In this document: in pieces, positions 9,377-18,215 of the stretch
Numbering within the stretch: position 1 is the stretch's first letter
Layout of the letters: every line of letters starts with the position of its first letter
Origin: Entophlyctis helioformis
Taxonomy: Eukaryota; Chytridiomycota; Chytridiomycetes; Chytridiales; Chytriomycetaceae
Length of the DNA stretch: 32,939 nt
Reading direction: 5' to 3'
NCBI GenBank assembly: GCA_025526915.1
Contig: JAHLKH010000244.1
Location: 1 to 32,939 of the forward strand
The notes under the pieces: generated by a model
The model's input: the letters and a program-made list of their open reading frames with translations, nothing else
Told to the model about the DNA's origin: nothing
Databases searched by the model: none
Program-made: the position numbers and the translations under genes

Positions 9377-11939
9377 CTAAGAGGATGCATGGGCGTTGCA
9401 CACACGAGAGGCAGAAGTGCGGGCAACGATGGACGCGTAGGACACAGGACGGGGAACCGTGCGCTCAGAGCGACGAGGTGGGGCGGGATGGTTGAGAGGG
9501 GGAAGAGAAGAGAGAGAGAAGGAAGGAGGAGAAGAGGGAGGAGGGAGAGGAGGGAAAGATGGAGAGAGAGAGGGAGACGCGGGTGCAGCAGGTGTGATCG
9601 GCTCGTCAGCCGGAGCAGGTGCCACAGGCGTGGCTGCTGCTGGAGCAGGGGCCACTGGTGCAGGAGCAGGCGCCGTGCGCTTGCGGCGAGAGGACTTGGA
9701 TGCCTTGGGCTGCGTGGGAGCAGGCGCCGCGGCTGGAACAGGAGCAGCCAGTGCAGGAGCAGCCGGAGCAGGAGCCGCGCGTGGGGGCTGAGCCAGTTTG
9801 GATGCCTTGCCTTTAGGCGCCTTGGACGGCCGAGCGTGGAATGCCTTGACGAGGTCCTGGGCCTTGCGCATGTCCGCGGCTGGGACCCATGTGTTGTCGT
9901 CGGCTGGATAGCCAACCCACTTGACCAGATACTCGATCTTGCCGCGATAAGTGCGTGAGTCGACGATCTGCTCGACCTCGTAGTTGTCCGACGTGCCGTC
10001 GTCGGCGTGGTACTCGGGGTCAGGCCGGGAGGGCACATCCTTGCGGCCGGTGGGCGCAGACAGAGGGTCAACATACGGGCAGATCCGGTCGGCATGGAAC
10101 ACGTTGTGGACGCGGTGCAGCGAGGCAGGCAGCGCGAGCGTGTAGTTGAGGCCAGATTCACCAGAGTCCAGGCTGGTGATGGCAAAAGGGCCAAGCCACT
10201 TGGCGGCCGTGAGCGGCGGGCGGTGCGAGTCCGCCGGCCAGGAGATGCCCTCAGCGTTGAGGAGCACCATGTCGCCGACCTTGTACGCAGGGTGACGGCG
10301 GCGACGCTTGTTTGCCTGAACGGCATGGCTGCCTGAGCTTTGCGCCGATTCAAAATGGCCGAGTCGCGGGCAGCGGCCATGTCCAGCAGCAGGTCGCGGG
10401 CCGCGGCAGACGGTGCCAGGGCCGGCTCAGACGGGAAGGACCGCGGGTGGCGGCCAAACGCCAGGAAGAAAGGTGCAAAGCCAGACGAAGCCGACGGCGC
10501 GCAGTTGAGGCCAAAGCAGGTGGGACCGAGCAGCAGCGGCCAGTCAGAGCCATGGTAATCGGCCGCCTTGGCGAGCGCATCCTTGATGGTGCGGATGCTG
10601 CGTTCGGCCAAGCCGTCAGTCTGCTGGTGGCGAGCCGTGCTGAGGTTCTGCTTGATCCGGGCAGCGGTGCAGAGGCTCGACCAGAAGGCCGACAGCCAGC
10701 GGGCGTCGCGGTCCGAGACGATGTCGACTGGGAAGCCCTTGCCCGAGCAGACCCAGCGAGTCAGGAAGAGCTCGGCCAGCTCCTGGGCCGACGACGAGCG
10801 GCGGCACGGGAACGCGTCGCAGAGGCCGGACAGGCGATCGACCACAACCAGAGCAGCATCAAACGCATCGTCTTGTCCGCCCGTGGGCAGGAACATGACG
10901 TCCATGGCGACGCTCGAGAAGCAGTCGTCCGGGATCGCGAGTGGATGCAGCAGGCCGTCAGGCCGGTGATTGGGCGTGCGGTGGCGCTGGCACATGTCGC
11001 ATGAGGCGACATAGGCGCAATGTCCTCAGACATTCTGGGCCAGAAGTACCGGTTCGACAAGCGGCTGGTGGTCCGCTGACGTCCCTGGTGCGCGCCAAAG
11101 GGAGAGTCGTGGTAGTGGGCGAGCAGATCCGCGCGCAGAGACTGCGGCACATACAAGCGGTTGCCTTTGTACCACCACGCACCATCCAAGCACTCCATGT
11201 GCACTACGACCTTGCGGTCGGCCGGCGTGGCTGACGACGGGTCAGCCTTCCAGCCAGGCAGTCTGGAGGCGAATGGGTCGGCCGGCAACGCCGCACGCAC
11301 GTCTTTCGCCCAGTCAGAGTCAGTGCGCAGATTGGCAGCACGGATCGGGACAGGCGAGCGACAGTTTGTGCAGAGAGGGGCCTTTGAGGGATCGCGGGAC
11401 AGCAGATCGGCCAGCGAGTTGAGCTCGCCAGGCACGTACTCGATGGATGTATCAAACTCCTGCAGAGACAGGACCCATCGAGCCTGCCGATCCGACAGGT
11501 GGGGCTGCGTGGCCAACCAGACCAGCGCCTTGTGGTCAGTGTGCGTGACAGAGCGCACACTGGACAGTAGATGACGGAAACGCGAGAAGAACTCCACGAT
11601 GGCGAGCAACTCGCGTTCGTGGGTTGGATAGTTCATCTCGGCTGGGCTAAGCTTACGTGACCAGCAGGCCACCAGCTTCTCGCCATCTGGGTGGATCTGC
11701 GACAGGTAGCCGGCAATGACGTAGTTGCTGGCATCAGTGTAGACATGCGTTTCCAGAGCCGGGTCAAAGAACCGCAGCTCGGTAGCCTTCAACACTGCCT
11801 GTCGCAGGTCCTCCACAGCCTGCTTTTGAGCAGGGCCCCATTCCCACTTGGCATTCTTGGCTAGTAGCTTGTATAGTGGCAGCACATGGTGGCGTACGCC
11901 TTTGCAGGGTTCGGCCCACCAATGAATGACTTTAGCCAA
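9377..11939 (-). pseudogene. Ty3/gypsy RNase H - integrase - chromodomain region, broken by single-base frame changes
   Basis: Continuation of pol after the RT frame ends. From 11939 one frame encodes an RNase H domain (VYTDASNYVIAGYL, THERELLAIVEFF, THTDHKALVW, NSLADLLSR) and the start of the integrase zinc-binding domain (HYHDSPFGAHQGRQRT). Near 11020 the frame changes; the HHCC motif is completed by CDMCQRH and the integrase core follows (AMDVMFLP, VSDRDARW, HQQTDGLAERS). The spacing from the Asp of SDR to the Glu of LAE is 35 residues, the expected DD35E. Near 10290 the frame changes again to KVGDMVLL, the GPY-like region and a chromodomain at about 9990-9840 (YEVEQIVDSRTYRGKIEYL, then VKWVGYPADDNTWVP). 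An Ala/Pro/Lys-rich tail ends at 9377. The breaks are at about 11937, 11020 and 10290. They may be decay or sequence errors. Confidence 0.85.
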
Positions 11940-14900
11940 CCAGCTTACCTAGCCAAGTTGCCAGAGTGGACGTGTTTGAGATGTGGGGGGCAGCTGCCAT
12001 GTCCTGCAAGTGCTTTGGCGCAATGGAATAACCAGTGGGCGAGAGCACGTGACCACAGAACTCAATGTCCTGCTGCAGGATCATGCACTTGGACGGCTTA
12101 ATGTACAATTGAGCCTCCAGTAGCAGCTTGAGAACAGTGCGTAGGTGTTCGATATGCTCCTTGTACGTCGCGCTGTAGATGTAGATGTCGTCCATGTACA
12201 CCGAGACGCACGTGCCCAGCAGCTCATTGAGCGTCGACTGGATGGCCTGTGTAAACACAGCCGGAGCATTGGTCAGCCCGAAAGGCATGACCGTGAACTC
12301 AAAGTGACCAAACTGGGTGGAGAACGCAGTTTTCCACTGGTCCTCCGCCTTAACACGAATGTTAAGGAAGCCCTCGCGGATGTCAAGCATCGAGCGGAAG
12401 GGTTTGTTTGCCAAGTTATCACGGAGGGTCTCAATCTCCGGGATCGCACTGTGGAACTTCACCGAGATGTTGTTCAAGCCGCGGTAGTCGATGACCAACC
12501 GCAGCGAACCATCCTTCTTGCGGACAAAGAGCGTGCCGGCGCCCAAAGGCGATGACGAGCGGCGGATGTAACCTTTGGTGTACCACTCGTCCAGCTGCTT
12601 CTTGAGCGCTACGGATGCATCCTGGTTCAGTCTCTTGAGGCCACGACGCGGCGGCAGCTGCGCATCCTTAATGAAAGGGATCGCGATCTCGAACTCCGAG
12701 TCGTGCGCGCGGCCTTGCGGCGGGCAGCAGACCTCGTAGTAGTCGATGAATGCCTTCTGCGTCTCCTCGTCCGGGCAGACTGGAAGGTAGGGGTACTTCT
12801 CCTTCAGCTCGTCCGGGGTGAGGCCGTTTGCAGCCGCGACGCGAAGGCGCGCATCGGCAGCTGCCTCACGGTCCTCGGGCAGGTCATCCACATAGACCAG
12901 CTCCGCGTACTCGTCAGGATGGGCGAGGATGTCCGACATGGTAACCACGATGTCAGAGTGCGGCCGGTTGTGGGAGGCAGCGGACGGCGGAGCGTCTTTG
13001 TGCTGCCAGATGTGGTGCACATCGGGGCGCGACTCGGTTGAGAAGCGGAAAACGCCGCGCCGGAAGTTGAACGACGCCTTCGCGGTTGTGCGCAGCCATG
13101 GCATGCCCAGGATGACATCATCCACACCATCGTAGACAAGGAACCGCACCTGGCTGACAGCATTAGATCTGTCCGCGAGCGTGAGGTAGACCTCCGAATC
13201 TAGTCTCTGCAAGTTGCCGTTGGCAAACTCGAGAGTCACCGCCTGCCGGGTGAACGGCCGGGCAGCGGCGAGCAGGCCGTTGGCATCCAACCAACGGCGA
13301 GCTACCAGATTCGCGCTGCTGCCAGTGTCCACCAGGACACTGGCACTGCGATTGTCCAGGAACACCGGGAAGGTGCACCGGTGCTTGGTGATCGGAGTCA
13401 CCGGGGCAAGGTGCCCCTCCTTCAGCCGCGACGGCGGCATAACAGGGCAAGCAGGATGAACGGGGAGCCCAGAGGGCATCTTTTTATTCGCAACGCCACC
13501 CAGAGGGTCACTCTTCTTCGTCTGCGTCGCTGTACTGCGTCCCGTCGTCTGAGAACGACGAGACGGTTTCGAGCGACCGCGAGCCGGAGCCATTGCTGGT
13601 GCGCCGTCGTCACGGGCAGGGACCGATGGAGATTCGGTGTCAGCATTGGGCTTACGCACGGCTGCAGGCTTAGCCGCCGAAGCGTGCTTAGCCGCAGGAG
13701 CAGGAGGAGCCAAAGGGGGCGAGCGAACATACCCGGGTGCCTTGGCCTTTGCCGCGATGCGCCCGACCTTAGAGTGGGGCGGGCGCTGGCTAGGCGATCG
13801 GCCAGCATGGTCGGCTGTCGCAGCAGGCGAGGCAGCCTTACGCGTCTCAGACGCGCTGCTACTGCCGGAAGGCGCAGGAGTGGCCTTGGGCGATGAGGAG
13901 CTCCAAGAACGCGGCGACGCGGCGGCTGTCTTGCCAGAGCTGGGCGTCGACTTGGCGTCTTGGGCCTTGTGAGCGTTGGCGAGGGCAGTGGCAATTGCAA
14001 TGTTACGCTCGTGTTCCTCCGCGCCTGAGTGTCGCTTGATGAACGCCTCGCGGAGGGCCGAGTAGGTCGTGAGCGAATCCCACGCCTCGGGCTTGTCCTT
14101 GATGCGCGTGCGGAGGAATGTGAGCATCTCCGCCTCCGTAAGCTGGGCGTCACCAAACAGCCGCTCGGCTGCATGTAGCCAATCCTGCGGGACACGGCCA
14201 TGGCACTCAGTGGGCGCAAAGTCACGCTCCAGCTTCTGGCGAGCCTGGCCTCGGACTCGTTCCGGGGCACTGTGGCGCGACACGAGGTCCGCAAGGAAGT
14301 GGGCGAGCGTCGGGGGCGGATCGTCTGTCTTGAGCGACTTGAACCAGGCGGTGGCAAATACGCGGGCCTCGCCTGTGAGGAGCGTCAGGAGGGTTGCGCC
14401 AATGTCGCTCAGGGGGATCGCATCCACGCCGGTCGCCTTGCAGGCGCTCTTGTAGGCCATCTCAATGGCAAGGACAAATGGCTCAAGGCTCTCGCGAGTG
14501 GCGTTCCAGTTGACCGTCAGCTGCGAGCCCTTGACCATGACAAGGCCGTTGAACGGCGCCTGTCTGCCAAGCGACTCCGAGAACACCTTGGCCAAGTTTG
14601 GTGCACGGGCATCCACGACTGCTGGCAGGCGAGCATCCACCGAGGATCCAGACGCGGGGGCCGGACGCGAGTCCACCGAGGACCCAAGCGCCTGGACCGG
14701 ATGCTCCGCAAGCAGGGTCGCCGTGGCTGAGGCCTGCGCCAACGCGGCATTTGCCGTTTTGGTGGCCTTGGCAACGGCATCTGAGAAGACCTGCTCCAGT
14801 GCAATCACGGATTCCGACGTGTTGGCGACGCTCTTCTGCAGGCCCCGTATGGCCTCTGAGTTGGCCTCGACGGAGTCAAAGAGTGCCACCAGGCGTTGAT

Positions 14901-15444
14901 GGTGGAGCTGGGTGGCGCTGGAGTAGGCCTCAGCCTGCCTGGCGGCAGTGTCGCGGTCGGCCTGCAGCTGCAGCCGCAGATCATCGATGGCCGCGTGGGC
15001 AGCGGCCGCAGATGATGTGGTTGCCTTGAGTGCTCGGCTGGTGTCTGACGCCCCCGTGTGGAGGCGCACGAGTTCGTAGAACATGTGCTCTCCAGTGATG
15101 GTGAAGGGCCGCCTGGGGGCACTCCCAGCGCCAGGCTGGACGGCCGGCGTGCTGGAGAGGAACGCCTCTTGGCGCCGACCAGCGTCTGCATCGTGGCGGC
15201 CCAACAGATCGGCCGAGGAGTGGCGGCGCGCTGGTGAGGCGCCAAAAGACGCGCCCAGAGCAGAGTCGGCCATCAAGACGGACGACGTACCCGCAGGGTC
15301 GGGGCGGTGCTGGAACCTTGGGGGGGTGGCGTCGATGAACGAGCGGGCCGTATCGAACGAGGCCTCGCCAAGGAGGTCCTGGTCGGTGCCCAAGGGGGCG
15401 GCAGCCGAGCGAGCCGCGGGCTGGGGCGAGCGCTCGACGGCCAT
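11932..15444 (-). CDS. Ty3/gypsy Gag-protease-reverse transcriptase polyprotein
   Basis: An open frame of 1170 residues starting at the ATG at 15444, 97 bp inside the upstream LTR. The N-terminal third is Gag-like: an Ala/Ser-rich head, a helical segment likely to form coiled coil (HAAIDDLRLQLQADRDTAAR ... SESVIALEQVFSDAVAKATK), then a retrotransposon-gag capsid-type region (LTGEARVFATAWFKSL ... LSALREAF-like helices). A basic, Pro/Ser-rich linker follows without a CCHC knuckle. The aspartic protease has VDTGSSANLV near residue 705 and the downstream VILGMPWL. RT has LVIDYRGLN, FRSMLDIREGF, FTVMPFGLTNAP and the catalytic YMDDIYIYS near residue 1082, then FCGHVL. The frame stops at 11932 just after the RT thumb, and RNase H resumes one base over. 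That junction is the first of the element's frame changes. Confidence 0.92.
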   Translation of the reverse strand: MAVERSPQPAARSAAAPLGTDQDLLGEASFDTARSFIDATPPRFQHRPDPAGTSSVLMADSALGASFGASPARRHSSADLLGRHDADAGRRQEAFLSSTPAVQPGAGSAPRRPFTITGEHMFYELVRLHTGASDTSRALKATTSSAAAAHAAIDDLRLQLQADRDTAARQAEAYSSATQLHHQRLVALFDSVEANSEAIRGLQKSVANTSESVIALEQVFSDAVAKATKTANAALAQASATATLLAEHPVQALGSSVDSRPAPASGSSVDARLPAVVDARAPNLAKVFSESLGRQAPFNGLVMVKGSQLTVNWNATRESLEPFVLAIEMAYKSACKATGVDAIPLSDIGATLLTLLTGEARVFATAWFKSLKTDDPPPTLAHFLADLVSRHSAPERVRGQARQKLERDFAPTECHGRVPQDWLHAAERLFGDAQLTEAEMLTFLRTRIKDKPEAWDSLTTYSALREAFIKRHSGAEEHERNIAIATALANAHKAQDAKSTPSSGKTAAASPRSWSSSSPKATPAPSGSSSASETRKAASPAATADHAGRSPSQRPPHSKVGRIAAKAKAPGYVRSPPLAPPAPAAKHASAAKPAAVRKPNADTESPSVPARDDGAPAMAPARGRSKPSRRSQTTGRSTATQTKKSDPLGGVANKKMPSGLPVHPACPVMPPSRLKEGHLAPVTPITKHRCTFPVFLDNRSASVLVDTGSSANLVARRWLDANGLLAAARPFTRQAVTLEFANGNLQRLDSEVYLTLADRSNAVSQVRFLVYDGVDDVILGMPWLRTTAKASFNFRRGVFRFSTESRPDVHHIWQHKDAPPSAASHNRPHSDIVVTMSDILAHPDEYAELVYVDDLPEDREAAADARLRVAAANGLTPDELKEKYPYLPVCPDEETQKAFIDYYEVCCPPQGRAHDSEFEIAIPFIKDAQLPPRRGLKRLNQDASVALKKQLDEWYTKGYIRRSSSPLGAGTLFVRKKDGSLRLVIDYRGLNNISVKFHSAIPEIETLRDNLANKPFRSMLDIREGFLNIRVKAEDQWKTAFSTQFGHFEFTVMPFGLTNAPAVFTQAIQSTLNELLGTCVSVYMDDIYIYSATYKEHIEHLRTVLKLLLEAQLYIKPSKCMILQQDIEFCGHVLSPTGYSIAPKHLQDMAAAPHISNTSTLATWLGKLVG

Positions 15445-15540
15445 CTGAAAAAACGGAAAAATCGACGGAAAAATCGACGGAAAAATCGATCGACGGCGGC
15501 GGGAAACGGCGGCCGACGGCGTCGAGAGGGCGGTTCTTGC

Positions 15541-15788
15541 TGTAGTACTGGGCCGCCAGACGGACTTGCCGGCTGGTCTCTCGGGTCAGTATGTGTGCAC
15601 GCGAGGAAGGGCGGGCAGACGACTCTTCATTGGGAGGCAGCACAGACCTGGTCTCTCGGGTCAGTATGTGTGCACGCAAGGAAGGGCGGGCAGACGACTG
15701 CAAGAACGGGGGAAACCAGAGCGGCCAGTGCGGCCCGACAATGTCTGTCTGGTCACGTGACCACGGGACTGCGGCGGCATCCGTTACA
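15541..15788 (-). repeat. Ty3/gypsy 5' LTR (248 bp)
   Basis: The promoter-side LTR of the minus-strand element. It begins TG and ends CA on either strand, and carries the same 52-bp internal duplication (15573-15624, 15648-15699) and GGTCACGTGACC palindrome (15751-15762) as its partner. It is followed by ACCAT at 15789-15793. Confidence 0.95.
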
Positions 15789-15793
15789 ACCAT

Positions 15794-16024
15794 GCTCTGC
15801 CCTCATGAGCATCTCGCATCCAATGCCCTGACAGTCTGCGTATGTTCGATCTGTGTCGCATGCAGCAATCACACACTGCTTGTGTGCTCTGAATGCCGGC
15901 CAGTTCAACACTGTGCACCATGGCATGCCGTTTCTGTGCATGATCCACTTTCGTGTGTTGCAATGGCGCTTGTTGGACGATCGCACCAAGTGGATCTTGT
16001 CCTCACAAGCAAGCGGCTGTGTCG
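15794..16024. other. Spacer upstream of ankyrin gene B
   Basis: The presumed promoter and 5' leader of gene B, now separated from the upstream spacer by the Ty3/gypsy insertion. A short ORF beginning ATGCTCTGCCC at 15792 runs through it but has no recognisable domain and overlaps the insertion junction. No TATA box or repeat stands out. Confidence 0.4.
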
Positions 16025-16122
16025 ATGCAGTTGAGGCGACGGAAGACAGTCAACGCAGCAGCAGCAGCAGCAGCAAGCAACGAGCTTGTGCGCAGTCTGC
16101 AGAGCCAGCTGCAGAGCACAGC

Positions 16123-16410
16123 TGTAACGATATCCACGGACAGATCATCCCGTCGTGGTCCCAGGCCCTGACGCCCTGTGTCCCTGTTTCATGGGTCATT
16201 GCCTTGCCATATTGCTGTCCAATGGCGCGCCTCTATTCCATGTGACGCGCCTATATAAGCTGGCACTGGATAGTACTCTGCCAACCCCAGCCGTTGTGCC
16301 TCGTACTTCCCAGGTGCCTATCCATCCTTATGTCTGCCTATGGCTACTGCTCTTACCAATGAACATGCCTCGTACTTCCCAGACGTATACCGTCCGTACA
16401 AGTCCTTATA
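16123..16410 (+). repeat. Left LTR of the compact element
   Basis: 288 bp, identical to 18167-18454. It contains a CCAAT box at 16219-16223 and a TATA box (TATATAAG, 16252-16259) 29 bp downstream, a believable promoter. A 16-bp motif GCCTCGTACTTCCCAG occurs twice, 69 bp apart, downstream of the TATA box. In-frame ATGs for the internal ORF occur at 16359 and 16365. Confidence 0.95.
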
Positions 16411-16466
16411 CAACGGCTCACCCATCGAACTCGACGACCGACCGACCGACCGAATTCTGGGCCGCC

Positions 16467-18215
16467 ATGCAAGCCGGCGGCCCAGGCCAGCCGACCCGCA
16501 CCAGCCCGCAACAGACCGCAACCAACAACCATCGCAACCACCTCCAAACGACCACCAGCAGCCTCCAGCACGAGCTACGCACCGCTCGCCTGGAGCTGCA
16601 CAACATCCAGCTCATTTCCGACGACTGTCTGCTCGCCATCCAGCTACAGACAGCCTGTGTTGACAAGACTCGTTCCATTGCCGCCAGCATCCTTCGCTCA
16701 TGCCACAGGCCGCCGACAAAGGAGGAGCACCATCGCCTGGCCCCTGCAATGGTTGCTCTGCGAGAGGACCTTGCCAGGCGTGACAGCCTCCAGCTTGAGC
16801 AGCAGCAGCTCGAGCAGACGGCAAGCGACCTGCTTGCATTCATTGACCAGCTCGAAGCCACACTTCGTTGGCGCAAACTCAACCATCGTTTGTGGAACGC
16901 CAACGGCAGTAGCAGCAGCAGTAGCAGCCGCAACACCGACCTCGCCACCAGCTCCATCTGCACCGGCCCCGGCCATGTGCAGCCCCAACCGCTCTGCATG
17001 CAGCAGCTGCCCGACCAGCCCGTCCGCAGCCCCGGCCACTCTGGCCCTGGCAGCACGCCTGTCCTGACGCCGCGGCATCAGCAGCATCGTTCTCCCGTTC
17101 CGACCGCCACTGCTCTGGCCTCGCCTCAGCAGCACCGACCGACCCAGCCGCCTCTGGCACCGGCCAGCCCGGCCAGCAGGGTCGAGCACCCGTCCGTCGC
17201 GTACCCGTCCGTCCCGTCCCCGTCTGTCCCGCTCTGCAGCCCAGTCGCTGTCCCTGCAGGCTCGCCCATCCAGCCGCCTGCAGCGCGCGCCGATTGGCCA
17301 ACGCGATCTGATTGGCCAACGCGTGCCAATCGGTCAGCAGCAGCTGATTGGTCGGCACCAACCGATTGGTCAGCCGCATCTGATTGGTCGCCATCAGCCG
17401 ATCCATCGCCGATGCCAATCGATCTGCCATCTGCACCAGCAACAACAGCCGTTCTGCCCAGCCTCTCGACTGAGCAGCACTCAGCCAACACCGCTGCACC
17501 TGCCCTTGCCAAGCAGTCGCACCGCCTGTCGACACACTCGCCTTCGCACCCGTCTCAACTGCCTACAACGCTCCATCTGCCTCATCTGTCTTCTGTACTG
17601 TCAACTGAATTGCCGATTGAACCGACTGGACTGCGCCAACTGCCGCCAGTACAACCGCCGCCGCTGCCGCCGCCCGTATTGCCTGAACCGACTGAGCTGC
17701 ATCACCAACAGCCAGAACAACAACCGCTGCCCGCTTACTTGCCTGATCTGCCCTTGCAGATGCTGCCGACCCAGCCGCATCAGCAATCGCTGCCTGTTCA
17801 CTGCTCAACCGACATTGGATGCACTCGGCCGGCTACCGCTGCTCCAACGTCAACGACTGTCACTGCAATTGATCGACTGCCGCCGCCAGATCCAAACATC
17901 CTGTCATCGCCTGTCTTGCTACATGGTGCCATCACCTGTGCTCAAACTGCGGATCTGCTCTTCATGGACCTGACTTTGTTGGATCGCGTCTTTCGACCTG
18001 GTTTACTGGATATGCTCCGTGTCTCTCTATCATCGCGAGCAAGTACTACTGCACCACATCGCCGTCACCGTCGCGTATCTGCATCATCTGGATCCGTCTT
18101 CCTTGGATCTCTCTCTTGTGCTGATACATTGCCTTCCGTTCCTTGCAATCTCTCAGCAAGGGGGGCTGTAACGATATCCACGGACAGATCATCCCGTCGT
18201 GGTCCCAGGCCCTGA
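16467..18215 (+). CDS. Unknown protein of the compact LTR element (coiled-coil N-terminus, Pro/Ser/Gln-rich remainder)
   Basis: An intact ORF of 582 residues from the ATG at 16467, chosen for its GCCGCCATG context. In-frame ATGs in the LTR at 16359 or 16365 would give about 618 residues. I do not recognise a domain. Residues about 30-150 are helical with a heptad-like pattern (SLQHELRTARLELHNIQLIS ... RRDSLQLEQQQLEQTASDLL) and could oligomerise, as expected of a Gag-like protein (inference). The rest is Pro/Ser/Thr/Gln-rich. It includes five Asp-Trp-containing units encoded by GATTGG repeats at 17292-17387 and Leu/Pro/His-rich stretches. There is no CCHC knuckle and there are no protease or RT motifs. 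The stop (18213-18215) lies 47-49 bp inside the downstream LTR, so the last 15 or so codons are LTR sequence. Confidence 0.7.
   Translation: MQAGGPGQPTRTSPQQTATNNHRNHLQTTTSSLQHELRTARLELHNIQLISDDCLLAIQLQTACVDKTRSIAASILRSCHRPPTKEEHHRLAPAMVALREDLARRDSLQLEQQQLEQTASDLLAFIDQLEATLRWRKLNHRLWNANGSSSSSSSRNTDLATSSICTGPGHVQPQPLCMQQLPDQPVRSPGHSGPGSTPVLTPRHQQHRSPVPTATALASPQQHRPTQPPLAPASPASRVEHPSVAYPSVPSPSVPLCSPVAVPAGSPIQPPAARADWPTRSDWPTRANRSAAADWSAPTDWSAASDWSPSADPSPMPIDLPSAPATTAVLPSLSTEQHSANTAAPALAKQSHRLSTHSPSHPSQLPTTLHLPHLSSVLSTELPIEPTGLRQLPPVQPPPLPPPVLPEPTELHHQQPEQQPLPAYLPDLPLQMLPTQPHQQSLPVHCSTDIGCTRPATAAPTSTTVTAIDRLPPPDPNILSSPVLLHGAITCAQTADLLFMDLTLLDRVFRPGLLDMLRVSLSSRASTTAPHRRHRRVSASSGSVFLGSLSCADTLPSVPCNLSARGAVTISTDRSSRRGPRP

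Larger units (their letters stand above)
9076..15788 (-). mobile_element. Full-length Ty3/gypsy chromovirus LTR retrotransposon
   Basis: A 6713-bp element reading on the minus strand. Its two 248-bp LTRs (TG...CA) differ at a single base (9213 G, 15678 A). Target duplications of ACCAT flank it at 9071-9075 and 15789-15793. A polypurine tract (GGGGGGAG on the coding strand, 9331-9324) abuts the downstream LTR. Domain order is Gag, protease, RT, RNase H, integrase, chromodomain, which is the Ty3/gypsy order (RT before integrase), and the chromodomain marks it as a chromovirus. No CCHC zinc knuckle was found in Gag. The sequence next to the upstream LTR (GCAAGAACCGCCC, reading down from 15540) does not begin with TGG as tRNA-primed sites normally do. 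The near-identical LTRs imply a recent insertion, though the 3' half carries three single-base frame changes. Confidence 0.95.

Noticed and set aside
11930..11940. Programmed +1 frameshift between RT and RNase H of the Ty3/gypsy element
   Set aside because: Programmed shifts in this group occur at the gag-pol border, not inside pol, and two further breaks follow downstream.
15792..16034. An 80-codon ORF starting ATGCTCTGCCC just after the Ty3/gypsy insertion
   Set aside because: Cys-rich with no domain, it overlaps the target duplication and the gene B start in another frame, and has no support.
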